Source of the DNA: Xenorhabdus eapokensis
Lineage (GTDB): Bacteria; Pseudomonadota; Gammaproteobacteria; Enterobacterales; Enterobacteriaceae
DNA: 64,000 nt
Assembly: GCF_001908105.1 (NCBI RefSeq)
Contig: NZ_MKGQ01000001.1
Span: forward strand, 56,741-120,740
Reading direction: 5' to 3'
The notes beneath the pieces were generated by a model that did not search any database, was not told the origin of the DNA, and was given only the letters and a program-made list of their open reading frames with translations. Shown here piece after piece: positions 9,947-21,832 of this stretch (position 1 is its first letter; each line of letters opens with the position of its first letter). The position numbers and the translations under genes were made by a program.

Positions 9947-11620
9947 ATGTCAAACAGCGCACTTAACCGCCGCTGGGCGGAACTTTTATTGGAAGCATTA
10001 ACCCGCCACGGATTACGCCATATCTGCATTGCCCCCGGCTCTCGTTCGACACCATTGACATTGGCTGCCGCAGAAAACCATAAGTTGATCTGTCATACCC
10101 ATTTTGATGAGCGCGGATTGGGATATTTGGCTTTAGGATTAGCAAAAGCGAGCAAAGAGTCGGTTGCGGTTGTTGTGACGTCTGGAACAGCCGTTGCCAA
10201 TTTGTATCCTTCCTTAATTGAAGCGGGATTGACGGGAGAACGATTGGTATTTCTCACCGCAGACAGGCCACCTGAACTCATCGATTGTGGTGCTAATCAA
10301 GCTATTCGTCAGGTAGGCATTTTTGCTTCCCATCCCGCGCAAACGTTAGCATTGCCACGGCCAACCACAGATATTCCCGCCAGTTGGTTGGTTTCTTCCA
10401 TTGATAATGCTATATCAAACCTGAAACAAGGTGCTCTACATATTAATTGTCCGTTTGCGGAGCCTTTGTATGGTAATGAGATGACGGCACATCAAGATTG
10501 GTTGCAAACATTGGGTGAGTGGTGGCGAGGAAATGAGCCGTGGTTGGCTCAGCCAGCAATGCATACCACAATCAAGGCCATTGATTGGGATATCTGGCAG
10601 AAAAAACAGGGAATTGTACTGGCGGGGAGAATGAGCGCAGAAGAGGGCAAATATGTTGCCCAATGGGCAAAAGAGATGGGATGGCCGCTGATTGGTGATG
10701 TGTTGTCCCAAACGGGGCAGCCTTTGCCATATGCAGATTTATGGCTGACTCACTCCCGCACCCAGGAAATTCTGGCGCAAGGGCAATTGGTGATCCAATT
10801 TGGCGCCAGCCTGACAGGTAAGCGGTTATTGCAATGGCAGGCTAAATGTCAACCTGAGCAATATTGGATTATCGATCCGATTGCGGGCAGGCTTGATCCT
10901 GCGAATCATAAAGGGCGTAAATTCACTTGCAGCGTGACTGATTGGTTACGGGAACATCCTGCTTATTCACAAGCACCTTGGGCAGATGAATTGAATTTGT
11001 GGTCAAAAAGCGCATGTCAGTGTGTTGAAACCAAGTTGACGGGAGAATTTAACGAGGCAGCGGTTGCACATCAATTGTCCCAATTGTTGCCGGAGCAGGG
11101 ACAATTGTTTGTCGGTAATAGCTTGATTGTGCGTTTGATTGATGCTTTGGGACAGCTTCCTGTGGGGTATCCTGTCTACAGTAACCGAGGTGCCAGTGGT
11201 ATAGATGGGTTGATTGCAACCGCAGCCGGCGTTCAGCGGGCAACCAATAAACCGACACTCACGATTATAGGTGACATCTCCGCCCTCTATGATCTGAATA
11301 GCCTGGCTTTATTACGCAATCTTTCTGCTCCCATGTTATTGATCATAATAAATAATAATGGCGGGCAGATTTTTTCTCTGTTACCCACACCAGAGGAAGA
11401 GCGCCAGCGTTTTTATTGTATGCCGCAAGATGTCAATTTTGATCATGTTGCTGCCATGTTCGGCCTAAACTATGCGGCACCCCAAAATTGGCCGGAATTA
11501 AAACGGTGTGCCCAACGAGTATGGGATCGTAAGGAGACGACATTGGTTGAGTTAAAAGTTTCAGGCAGTGAAGGCGTTATATGTCTGCAAGAATTACTGA
11601 CACAGGTGGCGGCTCTGTGA
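9947..11620 (+). CDS. menD: MenD, SEPHCHC synthase (menaquinone synthesis)
   Basis: 557 residues (E. coli 556). This thiamine-diphosphate enzyme joins 2-oxoglutarate-derived succinic semialdehyde to isochorismate. Visible: [13 protein letters not shown] at the N-terminus, the [14 protein letters not shown] segment, and the ThDP motif [15 protein letters not shown] running to [11 protein letters not shown]. It is first in a tightly packed men operon: menH starts on its stop codon. The isochorismate synthase gene menF, normally upstream, is not present, so isochorismate must come from a synthase encoded elsewhere. Confidence 0.96.
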   Translation: MSNSALNRRWAELLLEALTRHGLRHICIAPGSRSTPLTLAAAENHKLICHTHFDERGLGYLALGLAKASKESVAVVVTSGTAVANLYPSLIEAGLTGERLVFLTADRPPELIDCGANQAIRQVGIFASHPAQTLALPRPTTDIPASWLVSSIDNAISNLKQGALHINCPFAEPLYGNEMTAHQDWLQTLGEWWRGNEPWLAQPAMHTTIKAIDWDIWQKKQGIVLAGRMSAEEGKYVAQWAKEMGWPLIGDVLSQTGQPLPYADLWLTHSRTQEILAQGQLVIQFGASLTGKRLLQWQAKCQPEQYWIIDPIAGRLDPANHKGRKFTCSVTDWLREHPAYSQAPWADELNLWSKSACQCVETKLTGEFNEAAVAHQLSQLLPEQGQLFVGNSLIVRLIDALGQLPVGYPVYSNRGASGIDGLIATAAGVQRATNKPTLTIIGDISALYDLNSLALLRNLSAPMLLIIINNNGGQIFSLLPTPEEERQRFYCMPQDVNFDHVAAMFGLNYAAPQNWPELKRCAQRVWDRKETTLVELKVSGSEGVICLQELLTQVAAL

Positions 11621-12399
11621 AACTAAACTGTCGAACATTTCATTCACATAACCAAGGGATATGGTTAGTGTGGTTACATGGGTTCTTAGGAACAGGAGAC
11701 GATTGGTCCCCTATCATAGATGCGTGTGATCGGTATCCTTCATTGGTTGTTGATTTACCTGGACACGGTAATTCCGTCGATGTGAATTTGACTGGTGGTT
11801 TTGCCGAGATGAGTGAATTGCTGATGGCAACCTTGGCCGAGTATCAAATCAATGATTACTGTTTGATCGGCTATTCGCTGGGAGGACGAATAGCTATGTA
11901 TCATGCGATTTATCGCAAACAGGATGGCTTGCACGGGTTGTTGGTGGAGGGAGGAAATCCGGGGTTGTTTTCCCAGCAGGAGCGTGATGTGCGATTGCGT
12001 AATGATCAGCATTGGGCGCAGCGTTTTCGTCAAGAGCCAATGATATCAGTCTTGGCTGATTGGTATCAACAACCGATATTTGCTGATTTAACAATGGCAC
12101 AGCGTAAACAACTTATTCATCTGCGTAGTCAAAATAGAGGAGCTTGTATCGCAGATATACTGGAAAATACGTCCTTAGGGCGCCAACCTTGGTTACTCCC
12201 TGCTTTACAGCAAATATCTATTCCTTTCTCTTACTTATGTGGAGAAAATGATCATAAATTCCAGAGCATAGCGCAGCAACATAGGCTGCCATTAACCACC
12301 ATTCCGCAAGTTGGACATAATGCTCATTATGGCAATCCTGTGGCTTTTGCCAGCGCAGTGAACTGTTTTTATCATTTTTTGGTTAAGGAAACACAATAA
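11617..12399 (+). CDS. menH: MenH, SHCHC synthase
   Basis: Alpha/beta hydrolase that eliminates pyruvate from SEPHCHC. Visible: [12 protein letters not shown] oxyanion region, the nucleophile elbow IGYSLGGR, and the late PQVGHNAHY catalytic histidine. The longest frame begins with ATG at 11581, 40 bases inside menD. The GTG at 11617 overlaps the menD stop as GTGA, has an AGGTGG ribosome site, and gives 260 residues (E. coli 252), so it is preferred. The stop overlaps the menB ATG as TAATG. Confidence 0.92.
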   Translation: MKLNCRTFHSHNQGIWLVWLHGFLGTGDDWSPIIDACDRYPSLVVDLPGHGNSVDVNLTGGFAEMSELLMATLAEYQINDYCLIGYSLGGRIAMYHAIYRKQDGLHGLLVEGGNPGLFSQQERDVRLRNDQHWAQRFRQEPMISVLADWYQQPIFADLTMAQRKQLIHLRSQNRGACIADILENTSLGRQPWLLPALQQISIPFSYLCGENDHKFQSIAQQHRLPLTTIPQVGHNAHYGNPVAFASAVNCFYHFLVKETQ

Positions 12400-13256
12400 T
12401 GCGTTACCCAAGCGAAGAAAAATTGTATGCCCCTATTGAATGGCAAGATTGTTCCCAAGGGTTTGAAGATATTCTCTACCATAAATCCGCAGACGGCATT
12501 GCCAGGATTACGATTAATCGCCCACAGGTACGTAATGCGTTCCGTCCCCTGACCGTCAAAGAGATGATTCAGGCGTTGGCAGATGCTCGTTATGACGAGG
12601 CAGTTGGGACGATTATCCTGACGGGAATGGGTGAAAAAGCGTTTTGTGCCGGAGGCGACCAAAAAATCCGTGGTGATTATGGTGGTTATCAAGATGACAG
12701 CGGAGTACACCATCTGAATGTATTAGATTTTCAACGGCAGATCCGTACTTGTCCAAAGCCTGTCGTTGCTATGGTTGCGGGGTATGCCATTGGTGGTGGT
12801 CATGTGCTGCATTTGATGTGTGATTTGACTATCGCGGCAGATAACGCCATTTTCGGTCAAACAGGCCCTAAAGTCGGTTCTTTCGATGGCGGTTGGGGAG
12901 CATCGTATATGGCGCGGATCGTAGGACAGAAAAAAGCGCGTGAAATCTGGTTCCTGTGCCGCCAATACAATGCCAAAGAAGCATTGGATATGGGACTGGT
13001 TAACACCGTTGTGCCTTATGCCGAACTGGAAAAAGAAACTGTGCGTTGGTGTCGTGAAATGCTGGAAAACAGCCCAATGGCGTTGCGTTGCCTGAAAGCG
13101 GCATTGAACGCAGATTGTGATGGTCAGGCGGGTTTACAGGAATTGGCGGGCAATGCCACCATGTTATTCTACATGACCGAAGAAGGGCAGGAAGGGCGCA
13201 ATGCGTTCAACGAAAAACGCCATCCTGATTTCAATAAATTTAAACGTAATCCCTAA
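12399..13256 (+). CDS. menB: MenB, 1,4-dihydroxy-2-naphthoyl-CoA synthase
   Basis: 285 residues, the same as E. coli. A crotonase-fold enzyme that cyclises o-succinylbenzoyl-CoA. The crotonase motifs are intact: [16 protein letters not shown], the oxyanion-hole segment [23 protein letters not shown] (long form at about residues 127-150), [14 protein letters not shown], and the C-terminal [12 protein letters not shown]. The start overlaps the menH stop. It is very strongly conserved. Confidence 0.97.
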   Translation: MRYPSEEKLYAPIEWQDCSQGFEDILYHKSADGIARITINRPQVRNAFRPLTVKEMIQALADARYDEAVGTIILTGMGEKAFCAGGDQKIRGDYGGYQDDSGVHHLNVLDFQRQIRTCPKPVVAMVAGYAIGGGHVLHLMCDLTIAADNAIFGQTGPKVGSFDGGWGASYMARIVGQKKAREIWFLCRQYNAKEALDMGLVNTVVPYAELEKETVRWCREMLENSPMALRCLKAALNADCDGQAGLQELAGNATMLFYMTEEGQEGRNAFNEKRHPDFNKFKRNP

Positions 13257-13270
13257 AGCTGTCATCCATC

Positions 13271-14251
13271 ATGCGTAAAGCAACCCTATACCAATTCAGT
13301 CTGCCAATGGAGGCAGGCATTATTTTGCGTTACCAGCGCCTGAAAACCCGTGACGGTTTTTTGGTGCACTTGCAGGAAAATGGACGAGACGGTTGGGGAG
13401 AAATTTCCCCATTGCCTGAATTTAGTCATGAAACGCTTGAACAGGCTAAAGAGTCGGCGCTGGAGTGGCTGCAACAATGGTGTTTGGGCATGCAGCCAGA
13501 AGAGCGCGATCTTCCTTCCGTTGCGTTTGGCACAAGCTGTGCACTGGCGGAATTGCGGGGAGAATTACCTGAAACAGCCAGTTATCGCAAGGTGCCGTTA
13601 TGTACGGGCGATCCCGATGATGTGATCCGGCGTTTGGGAGAGATGACAGGCCAGAAGATTGCCAAGGTGAAAGTAGGGCTGTATGAAGCGGTACGGGATG
13701 GCATGGTCGTTAATGTCATGCTTGAAGCGATGCCTGATCTTCAGTTGCGGTTAGATGCTAACCGCAGTTGGACACGCACAAAAGCAGAGGGTTTCGTTAA
13801 ATATGTCAATCCAGATTATCGGCATCGAATCGCTTTTATCGAAGAACCCTGCAAAACCCAAGAAGAGTCTCTGGTATTTGCCCGTGAAACGGGTATTGCC
13901 ATTGCGTGGGATGAAAGTGTCCGTGAAGCTGATTTTACGCTGGAAGCTCAGGAGGGCGTCTCTGCTATTATCATCAAACCGACATTGATAGGCAGTATTG
14001 ATCGTTGCCGTCAATTAATTATCAAGGCTCATCAGTCAGGAATAGAGGCAGTGATAAGTTCCAGTATTGAAAGTAGCTTTGGCTTGACGCAATTGGCTCG
14101 TCTTGCCCAATGGCTCACACCTGATTCACTTCCGGGTCTGGATACTCTGGATCTTATCCAGTCACAACTTATCCGTTGTTGGCCAGATAGTCATATTCCG
14201 TGTGTCATGCTGGATAAGCTGGTCATGGTGTGGAGTTATAAATGTCAGTAA
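13271..14251 (+). CDS. menC: MenC, o-succinylbenzoate synthase
   Basis: 326 residues (E. coli 320). Enolase-superfamily dehydratase that forms o-succinylbenzoate from SHCHC. Visible: the Lys-x-Lys base motif AKVKVGLYE, metal ligands in [13 protein letters not shown] and WDESV, and the second lysine in [10 protein letters not shown]. It follows menB by 14 bases and overlaps the start of menE by ten bases. The men genes are expected to be co-transcribed. Confidence 0.95.
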   Translation: MRKATLYQFSLPMEAGIILRYQRLKTRDGFLVHLQENGRDGWGEISPLPEFSHETLEQAKESALEWLQQWCLGMQPEERDLPSVAFGTSCALAELRGELPETASYRKVPLCTGDPDDVIRRLGEMTGQKIAKVKVGLYEAVRDGMVVNVMLEAMPDLQLRLDANRSWTRTKAEGFVKYVNPDYRHRIAFIEEPCKTQEESLVFARETGIAIAWDESVREADFTLEAQEGVSAIIIKPTLIGSIDRCRQLIIKAHQSGIEAVISSSIESSFGLTQLARLAQWLTPDSLPGLDTLDLIQSQLIRCWPDSHIPCVMLDKLVMVWSYKCQ

Positions 14252-15663
14252 TAGAGTGGAATCAATGGCCGTGGCAGCATTGGGCTGCGGCCTTGCCTGA
14301 AAAACAGGCCATTCAGTTATATGATGAGCAACTTACCTGGCATCAATTAACGCAAAGAATCAATGCTATGGCTGCCCGTTTCCACCAACAGGGCGTTGTC
14401 GAGGGTAGTGGTGTGCTCCTGAGAGGCAAGAACAGTGCAGAACTTCTGTTGTGTTACCTGGCTGCCCTACGATGTGGCGCCAGAGCGTTACCTCTTAATC
14501 CTCAATTACCTGATCGATTGCTGGTGGAGCTATTGCCTCACCTCAATATGGATTATGGGGTGGATTTCACAGACTCACCTTCGCTTGCCATTCAAGTAAA
14601 AGAACTCGAATGGCAACAAAAGTTTCCGGTGAAACATAATGATTGGTTGAAAAGTAACCTTCTGGGGTTGTGGGAAAGTCAACGTCCTGCCAGTATGATC
14701 TTGACCTCAGGCTCTTCTGGATTACCTAAGGCGGCGGTACATTCCATTGGTGCTCATCTTGCCAGTGCGCAAGGCATTCTTTCCTGCATGGATTTTCAGC
14801 CAGATGATAGTTGGCTACTGTCATTGCCGCTGTTTCATGTTTCAGGCCAGGGGATACTTTGGCGCTGGTTACAAACAGGCGCAACATTAGTGCTGCGGGA
14901 TTTACAGCCATTGGATCGTGCGCTATCTGGGTGTACCCATGCATCACTGGTACCGACCCAACTGTGGCGTTTGCTGGAACAACCCTGTAATTATCCATTG
15001 ACGCTAAAAGAAGTACTATTGGGAGGCGCCATGATACCGACATCACTGACCCAACGGGCTGAGGAATTGGGTATTCGTTGCTGGTGTGGCTATGGGTTGA
15101 CTGAAATGGCATCAACTGTTTGTGCAAAACGGGCTGATGGGCTGCCAGGGGTAGGTAATCCACTCCCTGGAAAATCCATTCGCTTAGTAGAGGGAGAAAT
15201 TCAGATCCGCGCTGACAGTATTGCAAGTGGCTATTGGTTTAATGGGGAATTGAAGCCATTGGCAGATAACGAAGGATGGTTTTCAACTCAGGATAGAGGC
15301 GTATTTGAACAGGGAGAATTACGGATCTCAGGACGTCTCGACAACCAATTTTTCAGTGGTGGGGAGGGCATTCAGCCAGAAGATATTGAGCGGATCATTA
15401 GCCAACATCCTCAAATTGAACAGAGTTTTGTGGTTCCCATTCCTGATATTGAATTTGGTCATCGGCCAGTAGCAGTGATTGAAACCCAAAATCCTGCACT
15501 AACAGAGACAATTATTGATTGGCTGGCGGATAAAATCGCAGCTTTCCAACGGCCTGTTGCCTGCTATGTGTTACCTGTCCAACTGAAAAATGGGGGAATA
15601 AAGGTTTCACGCCAACAAGTTAAGCAATGGGTAACAGAGATAAATAGTAAACATAATAAATGA
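14242..15663 (+). CDS. menE: MenE, o-succinylbenzoate-CoA ligase
   Basis: 473 residues (E. coli 451). Member of the acyl-CoA synthetase/ANL superfamily that activates o-succinylbenzoate with ATP and CoA. The phosphate-binding loop [15 protein letters not shown], the [10 protein letters not shown] motif, the hinge region [22 protein letters not shown] and a late [13 protein letters not shown] lysine segment are all present. Last gene of menDHBCE; no strong hairpin terminator follows directly. Confidence 0.95.
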   Translation: MSVIEWNQWPWQHWAAALPEKQAIQLYDEQLTWHQLTQRINAMAARFHQQGVVEGSGVLLRGKNSAELLLCYLAALRCGARALPLNPQLPDRLLVELLPHLNMDYGVDFTDSPSLAIQVKELEWQQKFPVKHNDWLKSNLLGLWESQRPASMILTSGSSGLPKAAVHSIGAHLASAQGILSCMDFQPDDSWLLSLPLFHVSGQGILWRWLQTGATLVLRDLQPLDRALSGCTHASLVPTQLWRLLEQPCNYPLTLKEVLLGGAMIPTSLTQRAEELGIRCWCGYGLTEMASTVCAKRADGLPGVGNPLPGKSIRLVEGEIQIRADSIASGYWFNGELKPLADNEGWFSTQDRGVFEQGELRISGRLDNQFFSGGEGIQPEDIERIISQHPQIEQSFVVPIPDIEFGHRPVAVIETQNPALTETIIDWLADKIAAFQRPVACYVLPVQLKNGGIKVSRQQVKQWVTEINSKHNK

Positions 15664-15786
15664 TAACGTCATTTACATATCTTTATAAATATAAACGTTT
15701 CCTTGCTTTTGTCATCTATGTCGCCACGTCGGTTTAAGTACAATATCTTGGCTCATATGGGCATTTACTTATTAAAGGACAAAATT

Positions 15787-16329
15787 ATGAAAGGCTTTAT
15801 TGCTATTGGTGCCGCTAGTTTACTTTTTATAGCTGGCTCAGCAAATGCTCTCTCTATAGATGCTCAGGTGGGGAAACACAGCACAAGCACATCAGTGGGG
15901 ATTGGTGATAAATATGCTGGCCTGTCTCTGACGGGTAACTGGACTCGTAGTGATCACAATGGTCAGCTAGGTAGTTTAGGTTTAGGCTTCGGTCTGCCAT
16001 TTGGCCCCTTAGCTGCAAACGTCGGCGCGAAAGGGCTTTATTTGTCTCCCAAAGATGGGAAAGATGGGGCGGCATTGGCTGTTGGCGCTGGCCTGAGTTG
16101 GGCCGTGACTTCTTCCTTATCCCTGTATGGTGAGGCTTATGGTTCACCATCAGGCTTAACGTCAGGAATGGATTCTTATACTGAAGCTACAGGGGGAGCG
16201 CGTTATACATTTTTCAGACCTCTGAGTGTAGATGTTGGCTACCGTGTCATTGACATACGGGGTAGTCATGGTCATCGTAATCATAAGGTTTCCGATGGTT
16301 TTTATGTTGGCGCTGGTTTTAGTTTTTAA
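15787..16329 (+). CDS. yfaZ: YfaZ-family outer-membrane beta-barrel protein
   Basis: The start at 15787 is chosen because TAAAGGAC precedes it and the protein then begins with a standard signal peptide (MKGFIAIGAASLLFIAGSANA); the longer frame from 15703 adds residues without signal character. The 180-residue product is rich in alternating beta-strand sequence and ends in an aromatic (GAGFSF), as outer-membrane barrels do. It resembles YfaZ, whose function is unknown; in E. coli yfaZ lies near menE, which supports positional orthology. Confidence 0.85.
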   Translation: MKGFIAIGAASLLFIAGSANALSIDAQVGKHSTSTSVGIGDKYAGLSLTGNWTRSDHNGQLGSLGLGFGLPFGPLAANVGAKGLYLSPKDGKDGAALAVGAGLSWAVTSSLSLYGEAYGSPSGLTSGMDSYTEATGGARYTFFRPLSVDVGYRVIDIRGSHGHRNHKVSDGFYVGAGFSF

Positions 16330-16346
16330 TTAGACGAAAATGCTGC

Positions 16347-16382
16347 AAGGTTATTCGCATTAACATTGATGCGAATAACCTT
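16347..16382. terminator. Inverted repeat between convergent yfaZ and tyrP
   Basis: A perfect 14-bp inverted repeat (AAGGTTATTCGCAT and its complement) with an eight-base loop lies midway between the two converging stop codons. It lacks a long T-run, but its position suits a bidirectional terminator. Confidence 0.65.
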
Positions 16383-16395
16383 AGACAGGATAAAT

Positions 16396-17601
16396 TTACC
16401 CCACGTTTGGCAATGCACCTGTAACAATACCAATCTGAATGGCAATAACTGCGAGCCCGCACAGGAACACAAAGACTAATGCCGGCTTACCTCCTCTGAC
16501 ACGATAACCTTCCTTGTTTTCTTCACGGCTACGCCAAACCAGCAGGCAAGGCAATAACAGCGCGAGAATGGAGAGGGCGACAGCCGCAAATGTCAGTGCC
16601 ATCACAAAATTAGGGTAATACAGCGCACAGAGCAATGGTGGAGCAAAAGTCATTAACCCTGTTTGTAAACGTCCTTTGGCGTGATTGCTGCGCTTAAAAA
16701 GGTCAGCAAGGTAATCAAACAACCCTAAGGCAACGCCGAGAAATGAGGTGGCTAGCGCCAGATCGGCAAATAGATGAACAGCAAACTCCACTTTAGGTGA
16801 AGCGACAATTTCTCTCACCGCTTTCAATAACCCATTCAGGCCAGATTCTTGTGCAAGAATGCCAACAAATGTATTGGAAGAAATCGCGCCGAGTGTCACC
16901 AATTGCCACAGAATATAAGCGAACAGTGGAATAGCACTACCGATGATAAAGATTTTCCGTAGTTTGTTAGTATCACCTTGCATATAGGTAACGATGCTTG
17001 GCACACTACCGTGAAATCCGAATGAAGTAAAAATAACAGGGATGGCAGAGAGTGCTAATCCTTGCTCAATAGGCATGGAGATCAGATTGATTTTATCAAC
17101 ATGAGGCATCATTACGCCGAGTACGATCACCAGAAAAACAATTTTAGCGCTAAACAGCAGGCGGTTAATAAAATCGACAGATTGGGTTCCAATACAGACT
17201 ACCCCACCACCAATAATGGTAAAAATACCGATACCGGCAGAGACAGAAACAGGTTTATCTAACCAAGAAGAGAGGGAGCTCGCCAGTAATTCACCCGCAC
17301 CACTAATATAAGCTGTTGTCAGGGCATACATAAGGAAAAGCATACTGAATCCGGTCAACACCTGTCCACCTAACCCAAGGTAGCGTTTCGCGACGGTTCC
17401 TAACCCAGCATTAAACTTACTATATTGATACACTTCCACGAGCAAGAGTGCGGTATAACTCATCAAAGCCCACAGGGCGATTAACATAGCCAATGTAGTT
17501 CCAAATCCCACACCTGCCGTTGCCAATGGCATTGCTAACATTCCTGCGCCAATCGTCGTTCCAGCAACGATAAAAATACTGCCAATAGTGCGATTTTTCA
17601 C
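16396..17601 (-). CDS. tyrP: TyrP, tyrosine-specific permease
   Basis: 401 residues (E. coli TyrP 403) with eleven hydrophobic segments. The N-terminus ([20 protein letters not shown], then MLAMPLA) is nearly identical to E. coli TyrP, and [24 protein letters not shown] and [11 protein letters not shown] segments mark the aromatic amino-acid permease family. It imports tyrosine with protons across the inner membrane. A TyrR-like box lies about 90 bases upstream, as expected for tyrP. Mtr at 50.7-51.9 kb is a paralogue. Confidence 0.94.
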   Translation of the reverse strand: MKNRTIGSIFIVAGTTIGAGMLAMPLATAGVGFGTTLAMLIALWALMSYTALLLVEVYQYSKFNAGLGTVAKRYLGLGGQVLTGFSMLFLMYALTTAYISGAGELLASSLSSWLDKPVSVSAGIGIFTIIGGGVVCIGTQSVDFINRLLFSAKIVFLVIVLGVMMPHVDKINLISMPIEQGLALSAIPVIFTSFGFHGSVPSIVTYMQGDTNKLRKIFIIGSAIPLFAYILWQLVTLGAISSNTFVGILAQESGLNGLLKAVREIVASPKVEFAVHLFADLALATSFLGVALGLFDYLADLFKRSNHAKGRLQTGLMTFAPPLLCALYYPNFVMALTFAAVALSILALLLPCLLVWRSREENKEGYRVRGGKPALVFVFLCGLAVIAIQIGIVTGALPNVG

Positions 17602-17693
17602 GCGATCCTCGTTTCTGAATATGTTGAGAAATAGTTATAAGGTCAGCAGGTTAAATGATTGATTTATGTCTGTCAAATTTACAATACACAAGG

Positions 17694-17711
17694 TGTAAAT
17701 AAATAATTACA
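17694..17711. promoter_or_regulatory. TyrR-type operator upstream of tyrP
   Basis: TGTAAATAAATAATTACA fits the TyrR box TGTAAA-N6-TTTACA with one mismatch. E. coli tyrP carries adjacent strong and weak TyrR boxes; a second half-site (TTTACA at about 17678-17683) is nearby. Confidence 0.65.
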
Positions 17712-17931
17712 CTTTGTGAGGCATTGGGTAATTCGTTATCGAGCTATGTGATTCGGAGAAAATAACTTAGCAAGCAGAAGCATATTAAGTTAAAAAATAA
17801 CCAGAAACTTCTTTGTTGAGTAACATAATTTATTAGTATGTCAAATAACTTTGTAGTTTGGAATTGTAAATTGAGAAGGTAGAAAAGGAAGAAAATATAT
17901 GCGTAAAACTTTTGTTTGATACATAAAGAAA

Positions 17932-17967
17932 AAACCCGCTATCTACTTTATAGATAACGGGTTCTTA
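17932..17967 (-). terminator. Terminator of the tRNA-Ser/tRNA-Thr unit
   Basis: An imperfect inverted repeat (ACCCGCTATCTA against TAGATAACGGGT) lies just beyond the tRNA-Thr 3' end, with an A-run on the plus strand that gives a U-tract to minus-strand transcripts. Confidence 0.75.
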
Positions 17968-17969
17968 TA

Positions 17970-18045
<76 letters not shown>

Positions 18046-18051
18046 GAAATC

Positions 18052-18139
<88 letters not shown>

Positions 18140-18351
18140 ATGGCGCGAGATTATGCCTATATCGTTTTGATGTGTCTAGCCCCTAAAGAAAAAAAATCGT
18201 GTTTTTTTTACTGTTTGCTCAATCTTCGATCTGTAATGGCCTTTTCATTGGCTAACCTGCTAATATTAAGTACAGCATACCGGCTTATTTATCGACGGGT
18301 TGATGTCGCATTGACCAAAATATATTCATACTAAAGGCAACCATCCAAAGA

Positions 18352-21099
18352 ATGTATAAACAACCACCTATCAAGCCATCCGCTATTCCTCGTTTTTACG
18401 CGTTATTTGTTACTTTGCTTTTTACGTCTCTATTTTTATTCGGGTATAACTATTTTGATATTTGGCTGATGGAGAAAAAATATGCTATCAGTAGTGTAAC
18501 AGCTAAGATGAGATTGCAGATTAAAGATTATCGTTACCATGCAAGTCATATTTTTGCTCAGTCAAATACTCTGCCAGTCTCCTCTCAGGAGAATATGCCA
18601 TTGTTTAAATTGCGTCCCGATGTTTATTGGCTAGAAAATCGTTATCATTCTGTTGATGCAATTATTTTTGGTCAATATAACGACTCAAGTATCCAACTTG
18701 CCCAGCATTTATCCAGCTATTTGGATATTCTCTGGGGGGCTCATAATGAATATTTGTCTATGTACTATCTTAATGGACAGGATAATAATTTATTATTGAT
18801 AACAACCTATCCGATTCTAAAACCAGAAATCAGGTTCAAAGAGAGCTATCTGACTCTGAACCCTGAAATCAAACGCACTGAGATGTTGGAACAATCATCC
18901 TCATTAGATGAAAAAGAGAGCATTTCCTCCATTAATGTATTGCGTAGTGAAAATATTTATTTCTACACCTATAAAGCTGCATTTAATGTAACAGGGCAAT
19001 TAACCACCATTATTGCTTTTGATTTACCCATTAATAACCTTTTGCCGGTTGATATGTCACCAGCAAATTTCCGTTTGGATGCGCTCAACTTACATGAATC
19101 TGATGCTTCCGATAACGTTGAGGTTTCGTTAAATGGTTTTTGGCTCGAATTTTCTCAACCTCTTGATGTCGTGCCGTATAAGTTGATTTACCAAGTCTCA
19201 TTGAAGGCACTGATTGTAGATTTGTTACTCAGGAATGTCTGGCTCTTGCTTTCTATATTGCTGTTCTTTCTGTTCTCTTTGAGTGGATTATTGTATATCC
19301 GCAGGCGATATATTGCACCGAATGCTTCCATGGTTCATGAACTGAAAATTAAAGACACCTTAAATAGGGATATTATCTCTAATATCACTATTGGAGTCGT
19401 GGTTTATAATTTTGAATCAAATCAAATAATGATAATTAATAAAGTTGCAGAGCAGTTGATGCCCCATCTGGATTTGAATAAAGTTATGGCTATGGCACAA
19501 CAACATCATGGTGTAATTCAGACATCCATTGATGAAGCCGTTTATGAAATAAAAATTTATAACAATAGTTTATTACCAGAAGCTTACCTGTTTTTACTGC
19601 AAGATAAAGATCAGGAAGTCATGGCAAATAAGCGATTGCAATTTGCCCATAGGGAGTATGATAAAAGTATTCAGATCAGACGTTCTATGCTTGCAAATAT
19701 TAATAATGAAATAAAGCATCCTATTAATAGTATTAATAATATTGCCAACCAATTGCAGCGATTGTCACAAGATAAAAATAAACAAAAATTATTGGATAAG
19801 TTATTAGATAAATCAAAATATATCAATGAATGGCTTAATAACATTTCATTGATCAATGAGTTAGAGCTAGGAGATTGGCAGCCAAATAATGAAATATTTT
19901 CCCTCTCTTCACGGTTGGAAAATATTTTGAAAGAGGCTTTGCCAATATTAAATGCTAAAGGTTTGAGGGTTTATTATCACTTTAATATTTCTCGTGAATC
20001 TTTATTCACAGGGGATGGGGTAGCATTAAGTAAAATTATTACATTGTTATTTAATTATGCAATAACGACGACCAGCTATGGTAAAATATCATTGGTTGTT
20101 AGTAGCAATCGTTCAGGCAAATATGACAATTATATTCAAATTGAGTTGATGGATAGTGGTGCTGGTTTAAGTGAAAGAGATTTAACCAGCTTAAATTATC
20201 CCTTTCTGAATCAATCAGTGGAAGATAAATATTCTACCCATTCTGGCATGACTTTTTATTTGTGTAATCAGTTGAGCAAAAGAATGGGAGGAAACCTGGA
20301 TATTAAAAGTAAGTTAGGGCTGGGAACACATTATGTTATCAATTTGCCCTTATCACAACACGATGAAAATAGCGAAACCCCTCAACTTTTGGAAGGGATC
20401 ACAATTTTAATTGATATCCATAATCCTGAGATCAGCAAAATCGTCCATACTTATCTCAATAATTATGGTGCAGCATATCTTGATAAGAGAAAAGAAGATA
20501 TTACGGAAGAGTACGACATGATCCTTATGGATAGGCCGTACAAAGAAGAAAAGCAGTACAAACAGGAAAAACCAACTATATTATTAGTGGGGAGCTTAAC
20601 AGGATTTAAGCAGTTGAAGCCAGGAATGGTTCAATGCAATTACAATCTTGCTGATGATATTATCAGTGCAATATCGTTTCTGGTTGAAGAAAATTTCAGT
20701 TTAGATGGATCAAAAGAAATTGATGAAATCTCTAAACCAGCAGGTGATTTAGTTAAGAATATTGATTTGCTTGATGATGTTGATAGCAGTGTTTGCAATA
20801 TCCTCAGAAGTTATCAAACTCAGTTGGCAAACAGCGATTACAGGAAGTTGTTTATAGAGACAGTCCCTATGGACATTAGCAGACTGTATACTGATATAGA
20901 CCGACATGATTTGATATCACTTTCGCAAACGGTACACCGCCTTAAGGGTGCGTTTGCTATGTTGGATTTGAAATTTCTTAGGTCATCCTGTGAGGCATTG
21001 GAAAAACACATAGCAGACAATAATGAAATAGAAATCAAAAATAGCATCAGCTTCCTTGATTCCTTTGTCATAAAGCTGTTGCAGCAAGGTAACCAATAA
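18352..21099 (+). CDS. rcsD: RcsD, phosphotransfer protein of the Rcs relay
   Basis: 915 residues (E. coli 890). Two membrane helices (about 15-35 and 295-317) enclose a large periplasmic region. A degenerate histidine-kinase-like portion lacks the acceptor histidine block (SMLANINNEIKHPINSINN). The C-terminal Hpt domain has HRLKGAFAML with the phosphate-carrying His862. It passes phosphate from RcsC to RcsB in the envelope-stress, capsule and motility response. The ATG has only a weak ribosome site; rcsB follows after one base, so the two are co-transcribed. Confidence 0.94.
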   Translation: MYKQPPIKPSAIPRFYALFVTLLFTSLFLFGYNYFDIWLMEKKYAISSVTAKMRLQIKDYRYHASHIFAQSNTLPVSSQENMPLFKLRPDVYWLENRYHSVDAIIFGQYNDSSIQLAQHLSSYLDILWGAHNEYLSMYYLNGQDNNLLLITTYPILKPEIRFKESYLTLNPEIKRTEMLEQSSSLDEKESISSINVLRSENIYFYTYKAAFNVTGQLTTIIAFDLPINNLLPVDMSPANFRLDALNLHESDASDNVEVSLNGFWLEFSQPLDVVPYKLIYQVSLKALIVDLLLRNVWLLLSILLFFLFSLSGLLYIRRRYIAPNASMVHELKIKDTLNRDIISNITIGVVVYNFESNQIMIINKVAEQLMPHLDLNKVMAMAQQHHGVIQTSIDEAVYEIKIYNNSLLPEAYLFLLQDKDQEVMANKRLQFAHREYDKSIQIRRSMLANINNEIKHPINSINNIANQLQRLSQDKNKQKLLDKLLDKSKYINEWLNNISLINELELGDWQPNNEIFSLSSRLENILKEALPILNAKGLRVYYHFNISRESLFTGDGVALSKIITLLFNYAITTTSYGKISLVVSSNRSGKYDNYIQIELMDSGAGLSERDLTSLNYPFLNQSVEDKYSTHSGMTFYLCNQLSKRMGGNLDIKSKLGLGTHYVINLPLSQHDENSETPQLLEGITILIDIHNPEISKIVHTYLNNYGAAYLDKRKEDITEEYDMILMDRPYKEEKQYKQEKPTILLVGSLTGFKQLKPGMVQCNYNLADDIISAISFLVEENFSLDGSKEIDEISKPAGDLVKNIDLLDDVDSSVCNILRSYQTQLANSDYRKLFIETVPMDISRLYTDIDRHDLISLSQTVHRLKGAFAMLDLKFLRSSCEALEKHIADNNEIEIKNSISFLDSFVIKLLQQGNQ

Positions 21100-21100
21100 T

Positions 21101-21751
21101 ATGAATAACCTTAATGTCATTATTGCCGATGATCATCCCATCGTTTTGTTTGGCATCCGCAAGTCACTTGAACAAATCGAGTGGATTAATGTGGTCGGTG
21201 AATTTGAAAATTCAACGACGCTCATTAATAGTTTGCCACATATAGAAGCAGATGTTCTCATAACAGACTTGTCAATGCCTGGTGATAAATATGGTGATGG
21301 TATCACCCTGATAAAGTATATTAAGCGTCATTACCCAACATTGGCAATTGTTGTTCTTACAATGAATAATAATCCGGCTATTTTAAGCGCCATACTTGAG
21401 CTTGATATTGAGGGGATTGTGTTAAAGCAAGGAGCACCAACAGATTTGCCCAAAGCACTTTCTGCTTTACAAAAAGGGAAGCAATTTACACCTGAAAGTG
21501 TGTCTAAGTTACTTGAAAAGGTTAATGCCAATGGATATGGGGATAAACGTTTATCTCCTAAGGAGAGCGAAGTCCTGCGTTTATTTGCTGAAGGTTTTCT
21601 TGTTACTGATATTGCTAAAAAACTCAATCGCAGTATTAAGACAATTAGTAGCCAGAAAAAATCAGCTATGACAAAACTGGGAGTTGATAACGATATCGCA
21701 TTGCTTAACTATTTATCTTCTGTCACTATTGACAAAGATATTGTTAATTAA
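21101..21751 (+). CDS. rcsB: RcsB, response regulator
   Basis: 216 residues, the E. coli length. The receiver domain has acidic pocket ADD and phosphoacceptor Asp56 in ITDLSMPG; Thr and Lys (VVLTMNNN, GIVLKQGAP) complete the active site. The C-terminal LuxR-type helix-turn-helix reads LSPKESEVLRLFAEG to AKKLNRSIKTISSQKKSAM. It controls capsule, flagella and stress genes, alone or with RcsA. Directly downstream of rcsD. Confidence 0.97.
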   Translation: MNNLNVIIADDHPIVLFGIRKSLEQIEWINVVGEFENSTTLINSLPHIEADVLITDLSMPGDKYGDGITLIKYIKRHYPTLAIVVLTMNNNPAILSAILELDIEGIVLKQGAPTDLPKALSALQKGKQFTPESVSKLLEKVNANGYGDKRLSPKESEVLRLFAEGFLVTDIAKKLNRSIKTISSQKKSAMTKLGVDNDIALLNYLSSVTIDKDIVN

Positions 21752-21774
21752 TCAATAGGTTATCTTTTTTAATG

Positions 21775-21803
21775 AAAAATCGGTAACCGTGGTTACCGAT
21801 TTT
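21775..21803. terminator. Bidirectional terminator between rcsB and rcsC
   Basis: CGGTAACC-GT-GGTTACCG stem flanked by A-run and T-run, placed between convergent rcsB and rcsC; it works in both directions. Confidence 0.85.
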
Positions 21804-21832
21804 CCATCACTCAGGGTTCAGTGTGTATGAGT